Positions 22,701 through 35,100 of a stretch of 64,000 nt of DNA are shown here, piece after piece. The position numbers and the translations under genes are program-made. Under the pieces are notes generated by a model that did no database searches, was not told the DNA's origin, and saw nothing but the letters and a program-made list of their open reading frames with translations. The stretch lies in NCBI GenBank assembly GCA_035771165.1, contig JAWNZC010000320.1, forward strand, positions 1,654,001 through 1,718,000, read 5' to 3'. Each line of letters starts with the position of its first letter. Within the stretch, counting starts at the first letter, position 1. Source of the DNA: Paragorgia papillata (taxonomy: Eukaryota; Cnidaria; Anthozoa; Scleralcyonacea; Coralliidae).

Positions 22701-25700
22701 TTTACTGTCCATGCTGTAACAGCTGTAACTATAAATTATGGTACGTCCACGCAATTCGTACTTTCGGCAGAACGGCGACGTCTGAATCAATTAAGAGCGG
22801 CAGATTGTATTTGGAGCGTCTAGGCCTGTCGCATTATGCGACGTTGGAGCGACTCTTATTCAAACGTCGAACTTCTCATGTGCCGAACCTAATGCATGAA
22901 TTATTTTAATTTATTATCTCTGCCACTTAATAGTTTGAGGAATTAGGTTCGACGAATTAAGTTCGACGAACGTTGGAAGGAGGAAAACCGGAGAACCCGG
23001 CGAAAAACCCTCGAAGCACAGGAGAGATCAACTACAACTCTACTCACATGAGTTCCAAGCTCGACAACGGGGTTATTCCCAAGCGGTCACCCATCCAAGT
23101 ACTAACCCCGTCTAACCGGGATTAACTTTTTGGTGAGAGGCAGCGCGCTAACAGCACACGCCACCCGTTCTCCCATAGGTGGCAGTTTAGTTTTTCGTCC
23201 ATAACAACTCCTAGACGTAACATCCTAGATGTAACAGACGTTCGGTGGACGTTCGTCAAGCTCAATTACTCAGAAAAGATTTCTGAGACCCCAGACAGGG
23301 TTCGAACCTGCAACCTTCTAATGACCGGTTAGACGCCATTGAGCCACTGATGCTCATAGTCATATGTGCTCCTAAGTGGTAGCGTTTGCATGTGAGATGT
23401 TGTTGTTAAAGTGACATGATAAGTTGTACGTATACATGTAGTGCATGTGGTACGTTTGCGAGCTTGCTGTAATATGTAACAGACTTTCGGTGGACGTCTT
23501 TTCTGAGTAATTGAGCTTGACGAACGTCCACCGAACGTCTGTTACATATTACACCAAACTCGCAAACGTACGACATACACTACATGTATACGTATTGCTT
23601 ATCATGTCACTCGTAGACATCTTGTTGAGCTAACCTGTTTCACCTCGGTGTCATTAATTGTTAGTTGTTGTATTGGTCCTACAAAACGCTTATTGGAGAT
23701 AATCATTGCCTCGCACTTGACCGGATGAATCGTCACGTCGTTCGTGTTGCACCATTTGGCACAGAGATCAAGCACTTCGTTGAGAGACGCAATTCTCTAA
23801 CCTGTGGTGATGGAAATGCAGTACAATGTCGTCAGCGTACATCTCAATCGTTGTGTCTTCTTTATCAGAAAAAATATCTGGAAGATCGTTGGTATACAGA
23901 CTGAATAGTATCGGTTCAAGCACGGACCCCTGTGGAACACCACAAGTCACGTGTTCTACTTCTGAGGTTGCATTGCCCAATGTTGTATACTGCGTTCTAT
24001 TATTAATGTAATCCTTTAGCCACAACCAAAGGACTTTGAAAAAATATCAAGGACTTGAAAGACCTTCAATTTACGAAGAAGTGCTTGAAAGTCCTCGAAT
24101 CCTTGCAAGCTGCTGAGAAAGTCTTTTTTTAAATCTTTAAATAAATGACAGGTACTTGGCCTTATTTAGTTTAACTTTTATACTTCTTTACTGTTTTTTC
24201 TGTTTTAGATCATCGGCGAAGTTTCAAAGAAAGTTGCTCAAATTCAAAATGGTAATTATTTCACTCTAACTCAATCTCGTTTCCAGAATTCTCCGCCGGC
24301 GGCTGTTGGGCTACTTTCTTGTTCTTACCACGTTGCCGTTTACCTTACCTTTGAGCTTGTTCGCTTCGCTTCATGTTTAAACTTGTTAGGCATTTATTCA
24401 CCTCGCTTAAAGATAAACAGGTTTCAAAAAAGCTTAAAAAATTTATTAATAATTCATGAGGAAAACTCAAAGAAAATCTATGCCTAATGAGTTTCTTCTA
24501 TTTTCCCGCCTAAACGTCTCGGTCCTGTAAAAAGCTTATTGCCCTCTCATTTCGCTTTGTTGACCGGACTTCTCGATTACCAATCATCGTGGGGTATTTC
24601 CTGAAGACAATTTCATTCGTTTACTCTCTTTATTTACAGCTGGTCTTGGAGAGTTTCGTATTCGAGATTTAAATGACGAAATTAACAAGCTTTTACGTGA
24701 GAAACGCCATTGGGAAGATAGAATATTAGAGCTTGGTGGCCCGGACTACAAGGTAACGTAACTACACACATTGGGACCATTATTAAGTATATAATGTTTA
24801 AATATGAAAATATCTGACTTTCTTAACCCTGACCATAAATTTATTTATCATATTTATGGGTTTTTTCCCGCTTTTTTAATTTGATAACTACTTACCGTAA
24901 GTGGCATCGAAAAAGTAACAAGACGCCTGGTCAGGCGTTCACTCGGGCTACTGTAAACTCGCAGCTGCAATCACATCACATGCTGTGCTAAAATCTATAA
25001 AAGTCTAAACGTCATTCGTCACAGAAAATAGTCAAAACACAATCTAATTCTCCGATAGAAAACACAATTCGCATTACACAAAACACGATTGCCTGTATTT
25101 AACGTATTTCCACACAGCGTTCATACGTCGAGCCCCTACTGGTGTTAAAGTGCCTCTATGGTCTGTGGGATCTTTACATATTTAAATAACTTAGGTTAAA
25201 AGAAAATGTTTCCCGAAATTTTTTCTCAAAAATATTAAATGCTCGCCCATTAACAGTGCTCCGAAGTTGGCCAAATCAGCCCAAATCGCGCCATTTTGAA
25301 AGTTAGACCGTTTTCTTGGGCCTGGGTTCTAATTGATAGATTTACGTCACATTTGCGTCACAGTCGGAACACCAACATTTCTTCCACCGAGTCTGAGTCA
25401 GACGAACCATCTTGGAACATATTGATGAATATATTTAAAGTTTTCATTGCTTAAATAAAGGTTTAAGAGACGCAATACCAAAAACACACTAAATAGTCAG
25501 AAGTTCGGTTCCGACCGTGACGTCACAGAGTAAACTCGCACCATGTCCCTAATGCACGGTCACAGTTAAAGAGGTACCAACTTTGAAGCGTTGTTAATGG
25601 GCGGGGATTTAATATTTTTGAGAAAAAATTTCGGGAAACATTTTCTTTTAACCTAAGTTATTTAAATATGTAAAGACCCCACAGGCCATAGAGGCACTTT

Positions 25701-28700
25701 GAATGTCAACACAGCATGAATGCATGATCATGTTTAGTCAGGCTAAAGTTCATTTATAAAGTTCACTTAATCAACGGCGTGTGCGATGGTATAAACTATA
25801 AAGCGTATATAAGATCAAGATACCTGCCAGCGACATTACTGAACAATGGCTATGCCTGTGAACACACTGAACACGTCCAAGAAAGAACACTTGACTTCAA
25901 ACAACTTGATCAGACATCAGGAAAGCGAAGAAAGAAGGGATGAAGATTAGCAATTTGGCATGCATCGTCAGCCGCGCAAGGCCTGATGGGGTGACGTAAT
26001 GATTGCCATTTCGAAACATAGACAAAAAAATAACGGAGCCGAAACGTAGACTCGGTCTACCACAGGTAGCCCGAGTAATGAGCTTTTGAAAAGAAAGAGT
26101 TTTTACAGTAAGGTTACACGCGTTTTTTTCTTTATTTCTTGTATTTATACGCAATAACAAAGGCAAGTGGAAAATAAATGCGTAGTGTTTTAAACACTGT
26201 TTCTTTCTAAAAGCTCGTTCGTTTTTCGAAGTCAGTTCAAGTAAGTAGTTTCCAAGTTTGACAGTGAAAAAGTCCCATGAAGATGAAATTTTAGAACGTC
26301 AAAATATATTGCAATTTTGCTCAGGAGACCCCAAGGATTATACGAATATATGTAAAATTCCCACATGTGAGATAGGCACTTTACGTTTCCTGAGTTGTTA
26401 TATATGTATCTCAAACCATTAAGTAATATTTAAAACACGAGCAGGAGTATTTTATCAGATTTAAAACCACGAGGGCGCAGCCCGAGTGTTTTAGATCTGA
26501 TAAAACACGTGATGCGAGTGTTTTGAATGGCTTCAAAAACGATTCGTTATTGGATGTTATGTTCATTAGTATTCTTTAAGCCTTAATCAAACGAGAACGC
26601 AAGTCATCGCAAGTTGGCAGTCACGCTATCTCAACCAGCCGCTCTGAATAGTTTCCCGAAAATATCATGTACCGTGACAAAGTTCAAACTTGTTTAAAAC
26701 ACTCATGAAACCTTTATTTTCTTAATTTGGGTGTTCGAACGACCGCCACAGAAATTCTGACTGCCAACTTGCGATGACTTGCGTTCTCGTTTGATTAGCG
26801 CTTTATATAAAATTTTACGTTCATTAGTATTCTTTATATAAAATTGTATGTTCATTAGTATTCTTTCTGACGTCAAGAAGTTTTATCAGGTATAAAACCA
26901 CGGACATGGTACTGATTTCCTTTGTGTTTTCCTCATGAATTATTAATGAGTTTTTGAATAATTCTTGAGATAGTCAGCCAATTACAATAGTTCATTCAAT
27001 CACCTGATTGAAGTTGGATACAGTATCATACTCCAGTAAAACCCAAGATATTAGATGAAAACCGGTGTTCATCTAATTCTTAAGATCCTGTTATCTATGC
27101 AAAATAAACAAGTTGCTGTATGAATGAATTTTACATGCACACACTCATGAATAAAATCTCATGAGGGTTTATTTTAATTGCATTTTTCAATTGAAATCGC
27201 TCGATTGAGATGCCCTATCAACAGTGCGTTTATCGTGTTCATCAGGGGAATCCAAACACTCGAAACAATAAAACCACTCGGCCTTCGGCATCGTGCTTTC
27301 ATCATGCTTTCTCGTGTTTGGATCCCCTGATGAAACACTCAAACTCGTTGTTTATCAATTTCGTTCCCAGAGCCCACGTTCCCCACCCGGGAAACGAGAG
27401 ACTCTGGGATAATCCGTTTCAAATCGTTACGTTATTGGCTGAATAGTGATCATGAGTTGGTCTGAAGTGACTGGAAGTAGAATTAATAAAACCAAAATAA
27501 CAAAGATGTCGGACGACAAGACTCCAGTGAAGACGTTGCCGCGAACGATGTCTTCGCCGTATGTGTGTAGATGCTGTAATTCGAGCTTCGCCAGCAACCC
27601 CATTGACTTGTTTGGGGAAAAGTCAGACAAGGAGAACATACTATCCAGATTCCGCTTGGGTATTTACGCATGCGTACCTCAACCCGAATAACAAGAATCC
27701 TGTAATTTGAAACGGATTATCCCAGAGTCTCTCGTTTCCCGGGTGGGGAACGTGGGCACTGGGAACGAGATTGGTTGTTGATATATTACTTTCCAAATAA
27801 AAACGGAAGTCATCACCGAAACGGAGTTTGGATATGTGATCAAACACTTGCATAAATTAAGCCAACTTTTACCTCAAATTTCTCTCGAAATACTGATTCA
27901 TTGCAGAAGCTATATCAAACACTCGAAAGTTGTCTTTATCTGATATCAAAACATATCAAAATTGATTAATAAACCGCGGCTTTGTCTTGGTTTTTCAACA
28001 CATTTCTCTGTGTTTGATATCAGATCAAACACATTTTCTCACGTTTGGTATATTACTTCGCTTATAAGGCTTGTATACTTGTGTAATACCATCCTGTGCT
28101 GGTCATAGTGTTGACATCATAATTTTAACCGTAGCTTGTTCTATATACTTTATGAGGCAGTACGCAGTATAGATAAATGTACTCTGCTTAAAGTGTCTTT
28201 TCAATTTTGTAGAAAGTTGGTCCTAAGATGCTTGATCGTGAAGGCAAAGAAGTGCCAGGCAATCGGGGATACAAGTGAGTGGTCTTAGACGGCGTTCAGA
28301 CCGAGTGCCCGTGCGTAGTGCCCGGGCACCTTGCCCGGTTTTTTGCTCGGGTTCTACGCACGGGCACTACCCACGAGAGGTAGCAGCACTTTTAATCAAA
28401 AGAACATACATAAACTGAGCCAACATACATTATTAATAGGAACAAACAGTGGAAACACATCGACAAAGTAGATTTTGGCGCCAAGAAGCACCAAAAGCAT
28501 CCAGGGTTTGGGAACGTCTCTGAGCACCGGTGCATTTAGTGCCTGTTTCCGGGCACTGGGCACGGGCACGCAGTCTGAATGCCGCCTTACTCTTTAAGTC
28601 AAACATAAAAATTTTGTTGTCGGCAGTCGTTTCGTTCAAGAAGGCATTATAACGTTGATTTAATACAACAACGTTTCTAATTGGAAAAAGCGCCCTAACA

Positions 28701-29078
28701 AATTTTCGGAACTGAGTAAGAAGGAAAACACTCGCCAAAAACAAAGCTAACAATCTATCAACTGGTCTGTGGCAACATTTAAAGATTAAGGTGGAGTCCA
28801 ACTTTTATCTTGTTTTTTCCTTCTTATTTTATAAAACAAATAAAACATACCGCTCCTGTGCATATGTACTCGTATAAAGGTTTGACGTGATTTGAACACG
28901 AAAGAGGTTGAGTAGAGGCACGAGGCGATAGTCGAGTAATAATAAAAATATAATTAAATAAATAATGTGCTGACTTTTTTTGGACAGGTACTTCGGTGCG
29001 GCAAAGGATCTTCCAGGCGTTAGAGAACTCTTTGCACAGGAACGTAAGTTTTTTATAGGCAATTTGGCAAGGCCACCA

Positions 29079-29110
<32 letters not shown>

Positions 29111-32100
29111 GAGGAGGGAGTTGTCCCGTGGGCCCTACATGGGAAGGGCCTTTTTTGACGTAAGAAAACGTAGAGTCGCTGGGAGCGCGGCGTCCCAGAA
29201 CGCGCCGGGGCCCAATGGTCAAACTGAAAACACAACCCAACACTGAGAATTTTATCGAGTAATTTTAACTCCAACTGTAGAGTTGTTTTAACTCGATAAA
29301 ACTCTCTGTGTATAACATATGTGACGTCACGTCATCAGGAACAAGGTTGGTTGTTCCATCGCTACGGCATAAACTTGCTGTTCTTTGCTTTGCATCGTCT
29401 CAGCTCCCGCTCCGCCAAGAAAGACAAGAGGTGAACTGATGAAAAACATAGACGCCGATTACTATGGTTACCGAGATGAAGATGATGGCGTGTTAGTTCC
29501 TTTGGAAAACGAAGCCGAGAAAGAAGGTGGGACTAGTTGATGTGGACTTAAATAACATTGTATTCCCATGGCACTAATAGTAATATATATTTATTGTTTA
29601 CTGTTTATTTGTCGTCAAACATCCACGACTAATTAACAATTAGACAACTGAACACTAACAAACGTTATTATACTCAATAATTCATGTGGAAAACACAAAG
29701 AAAATCTATGTTTAATGAGGGTCTATATATGTGATATAGATTCCTCTTGATTTACATAAACTTTAGCTTTGATTTTTTCGACTTAGCCAACGTTTTCTTT
29801 GGAAAAATTACTACACCAATGAACTTACCAAATAGATCGTTTTAAAAGTAATTTACAGAATTCGTGTCCGTTCTATGTCGGGATACAGGCACTCAGCTTC
29901 GCCTCGTGTACCCCGATACAGAACGGCCACTCATTCTGTAATTACACTATAATTATACAAATTCTGCATTTTGATTGGTTTACGGATATTTTGTTTTAAT
30001 ATATATATATTTACTATATTTAAGCTTTATGCATCCGTTTCATCTGTTTTTCTGAAACTCATTAAAAATTCATATGTTATCGTAACTAATCCACGAACGT
30101 ATACCACACATCACATGCATGAGTTTTGATACCCAATGAAAACCTGTAGGAAACTTCCTAGTGAACTGGATCACTTTTCTTAATGTGCATATTGAAATCA
30201 ATGAAGAAAACACTGCAAATCGCAATGCGAATACTCGTTTGAGAAGCAAGATGAAACACTCGTTTATCGTGTTTCATCAGGGGACTCCAAACAATAAAAA
30301 CGTCGGGGCTACGCCTTCGGTTTTCATATGTTTTCTGATGAAACACTCAAAGTCGTGTTTGAGCTATTACATAATAAATAGCTAACTTCTACGGACAAAC
30401 GAATGTATATTTAAGGCAATTTAAATGAACCGCTGCCAAACATTTGCGCATGCGTGAATTTAAAGGACTGGGGGCTAATCATCCTTACTTGCAGCCAGTG
30501 GCTGAATTGCGAAGGACGCAGATCAATGTGGCCGTGTCGAGGCATATCAAAGGCGCTCCAGGCAGCCGCCAACGACACAGTTCAGACCACGGATCACAGC
30601 TAAGATGTTAGGTGTTGATTTTATGGAGGGAGGAAAACCGGAGAACCCGTCGAAAAACCCTCGAAGTACAGGAGAGATCAACTACAACTCTACTCACATG
30701 AGTCCAAGCCCGACAACGGGGTCATTCCCAAGCGGTCACCCATCCAAGTACTAACCCCGTCTAACCGGGCTTAACTTTTGGTGAGAGGCAGCGCGCTAAC
30801 AGCACACGCCACCCGTGTTAGAGAAAACATTGCAAGATAAGTGGGAACTAGCCGTGGCGACAACAACCCGACAGTAAAGACTAAGTAAGACTCGACTGTT
30901 CATTTGTGTTTTAAGGAAAGAATAATGAAAATTACGAAGGGGTAATTTCAGAATATGTTACAATATTGACAAAGAAGCCATGCACAAATTACGTACATTA
31001 TCTTTTTGGTAGTATGCTTATAATTTTAACTTTTGTGTCGGACTCTCAGACCAGTCAAAATATTTCAGTGTTTTCCCGCTCTAATATTCGCAGGCGCAAA
31101 ACGTTTGCCAGCGGTGTTTTTAAATGCATATAATAGAATCAAATCGTTTTGTATGACTTGTATATGCAAGACAATGTAGCAAGATATAGGTAAACTTAAG
31201 TCTGCCTACCTACTACTTAAGCTGTGAATATTTATATGCATGTATATATTTGTGTAAGCTCCTTAGATGTGCAGTTCGTGCTCTTGGAGTGAACACAAAG
31301 AATTTATAAGTTTAAATAAAAAAATAATAATAACTACTTATTGACCGAGCGTGAGGTCTGTACTAGTGAAATATCGGACCGATGTTTTTTTAGTACGGAC
31401 CGAGACGAGCGCAGCGAGTTGAGGTCTGTGCAAAAAACATAGGTCCGATATTTCACTAGTACAGATCAAACAAGCGAGGTCAATAAGTAGTTTATTATAT
31501 GGCCATAAATGTTGTGAACGTTCTGTGAAAACTCGATCCATCTTTCTTGCGAACTAAACGAAAATGGCAGACATTTTCCCATTTTTAAAGTACTTTCCGT
31601 TGAGCTAGAATCCTGAAATTTCTACGCCAAATAGTATTTTTCAATTGCTTTTGTTTGACATATTGCTCAAGATCGTACGTTAAGTAGTTGAATAAGAAAT
31701 CATCTGAAATTCTAATACTTGTGAGAAGTAAATGTTATATTATTACGAACAATGTTATGAACGTTTTGAACATTTAAAAAACTTTCACAAAACATGGAAA
31801 CTCGAACTATACATCAAATGAAAGCTTATAAAATTTCTAACAACATACCTGCACGATATATTTCAACAATGAGTAGTTCTGAAATTATAATCCATCTTGT
31901 TGCATATACTGACATGACTGCCATTTTGTTTATAAAACTTACGGTCCCGAACGGCAGATTCCGCTTTGAGCGGGCGGATACGGAAAATATCCGACCGCTT
32001 ATGAACCAGTCAAATTACAGGATTTCCGTATTCGGACCTCTCAACGCTGCTGCCATAAAATAATACTGTTTATTACTCTATTGGCTCGATCTGTATCCTT

Positions 32101-35100
32101 CTGTATCAGGACCACACACTCGGTCTATTAGTAACATGTATGTCCAATTAAAGGACATTGGAAATCAAAATTAAGTTCGTCTAATTTGAAAGAACTCGTC
32201 AAATTGTAATAGGAGATCTTTTACAACTTTTTTGTATCTTTCTTCGTTTCAAGATATTCCAGTTTGTATGATGTGTAAATTAGATGGTCTCTGACGTCAG
32301 GAGCAGGGTACAGTATTTTCACACCTAACAAAATCAGATATATCTCTAAGTTTGATTAACGAAATAACTTGAAACTTTGCACATAAAAACGCCTCGTGAC
32401 ACTGAACATTTTATGTTGAGCAATCATAGAGGTGTGAGTGATTTTGTAATGCATGAAAATACTGTACCTTGCTCCTGACGTCAGAGATCATCTAATTTGC
32501 ATATCAAACAAACTGAAATATTTTAAAAACGAAGAAAGATAAAAAAAAGTTGTAAAAATATTCTATTACAGTTTTACGAGTTCTTTCAAACTTGACAAAC
32601 TTCATTTTTATTGCCAATGTCCTTTAATGTATAAATCGTTTTGTTAAATTTTAGCTTTAGCGAGAGCTTTGGAGGATTATGAAAAACGAAAAGAAGCAGG
32701 CGAGATTCCTGAAGTTGAAGAAGAAGATATTTATGCCGCTGCAGCAGAAGAAGGGGTAGGAAAGTTTGAGTTAACTACTTAAAACCTTAGCATAAATTTT
32801 GATATGATGACTTCTACCTATATACATGTAGACGTAGTGCATGTGGTACGTTTGTGTGGAGCTTGGTGTGATGTAACAGACGTTTGGGAAACGTTCGTCA
32901 AGCTCAATTACTCAGAAAAGATTTCTGAGCCTCAGACAGGGTTCGAACCACTGATCTCTATATAAACTGGATAGGCCATTCCCTATATGGCCAGCAGTCA
33001 AACATTTCGTGCCAGTCGCCGCCATCTTACGTAGTGGTACATATGACGCATTGTGGCCTTAGAACTTGTACCCAATCCCAAAGTTGACTGGCATAAGCAA
33101 TCTTGACGTCAGCACGGTCAGATTACCCGGGGGTAGGAATATTAAGTACTCTGTGCCGGGGGAGTCGGGAAAGCGGTTCGTTTAGTTTTCACTGTTTAAC
33201 AACAAATACAGTCAAAAGATGGCAAGTACACAACACGAGATATTGTTAAGGCATTAAGATTACTATAAAAGGTACAATTTAAGACTTGGAATTGAATTCT
33301 TCGCAGATTTTATAGTCTGTTTTTCAGTTTATATTATCGTGAAGTTTCTTCGTTGTCGGCACTGAAGAGAAACAACGAAATTTAAAGGTTTTACAGCTCA
33401 GTAACAGAAGCAAATACAAGAAATTAGCGGCTTAAACCTTATTAAGTACTTCTTGTGTCCTTACATTCGTTTAAATTTTCTTAAAAATCCGGCCTCATGC
33501 CCCATCCAGTTTTATTGAGATCAGTGGTTCGAACCTGCAACCTTCTAATGACCGGTTAGACGCTCTGACCATTGAGCCACTGAGACTCAGATGGAAAGCT
33601 AAGATTGCGTGCTCCGAAGCAAACGTCTACCAAACGTTTGATACATTGCAACAAGCTTGCAAACGTAGCATGGCACTACATGTATAAGTACAATTTATGA
33701 TATCATGTCAACTTCATCTCGTGTGCAAACGCTAATATTAGACTAGTTTCAAATATTAAAATGCAATAGTCAATTAGCCGTGACTGACTTTAATAATTCA
33801 TGAAGAAACACAAAGGAAATCAGTACTATCCAGGGGCGGATTTAGGATTTTGAAAACGTCAGTCAAAGTTGTGATCCACGGTTCTAGGGGGGTCCGGGGG
33901 CATTTGGACTTCTCCGCAACCAACCGGTGTGCGCCATGGCCTGTAAATAAGTTCAGCCTTAATAATAAAATGGTCTTTTTGTTTGGTCTTTTTTTTTTCA
34001 GGAGAGCGATGAAGATGAGGGAAGTGGAAGTCAGGATGAAGTCAATTTTGTGTCACACGTCCCTGTTCCCTCTCAAGAGGAGGTGCGTAAACTAATAGCG
34101 AGTTTGAGCAAGACAACGAAGTACGAAGACGAGGACGTATTTTGCCCGCGATAGACTGGGGATAGCCGTTGTTGTCCTAGGTCTTCGTACGGCGGGAAAT
34201 TTATATTAAGCTGTGTTTATTGCTGGTGGCGACGTACGAGAAAAATAAACATGAGCAGAGCTGACTACGAAAAGTTTCTTTTAGTGATGTTTGCTGAAGA
34301 TGTTTTAGGGCCTGTTTATATGGAGCCGAGTTACCCGGCTAGCCGAGTTACTCGGCAAATCGAGTTACCCGCCATGTATAGAAATTCAAAGCTATCCCGG
34401 CAGAGTGTTTATATGAGACAGGCGGGTAACTTGGCTAGCCGAGATCCCGGCAAAACAGCCGAGATCTCGGCATGCCGGGATGAAAATATTCCCATATAAA
34501 CACTCTCTTGCCGGGTAACTCGGCTAGCCGAGTTGAATTCATCACAACAGCGCACGCGCCACTTATGAAGACAATCGGAAACTACTCATGGAATGTGAAA
34601 CCATTATAATGAGTGGGCGGCTTTGCCGAGTAACTCGTCTCATATAAACACTCATCTTTTTTCAACTCGGCTTGCCGGGTAACTCGCCCAGCCGGGTAAC
34701 TCGGCTCCATATAAACAGACCCTTAAATGAGGAAGATGTTATGCTTCTTCACAATCTCGTCCCCAGGGCTCTCGTGCTGGCGGCGAAGGCTCTGGGTACG
34801 AGATTGGGCAGCTTGTCGCTTTTCGTCGCCAGCAATAACAAGATAGACCCAGTTTTTTTCAAATTTGAATCTTTAATAAACCATACAAGTAATTAACGAC
34901 CTTTATATTTGGGCTGCCTATGGGTCCATTGCTCAGCATAAATTCGCAATTTAGATATCTTAATTCTTTTTGGATAATAACGCGCGCAATATTTTTGGCT
35001 AACTTTCATGAAATACGTGTCGTGTCGTTTGTTCCTTTTTTTCAATGTTAACTTTTTCCCCTCAACAGGTCGAAGCTATGCTTGTGCAAAGAAAGAAAAG

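Noticed and set aside
27235..27350. Hammerhead ribozyme at CCCTGATGAAACAC
   Set aside because: CTGATGA and GAAA overlap with no room for helix II.
28824..29243. 139-residue reverse-strand ORF over ISY1 exon 8
   Set aside because: Shadow of the exon and a poly-G run, no domain.
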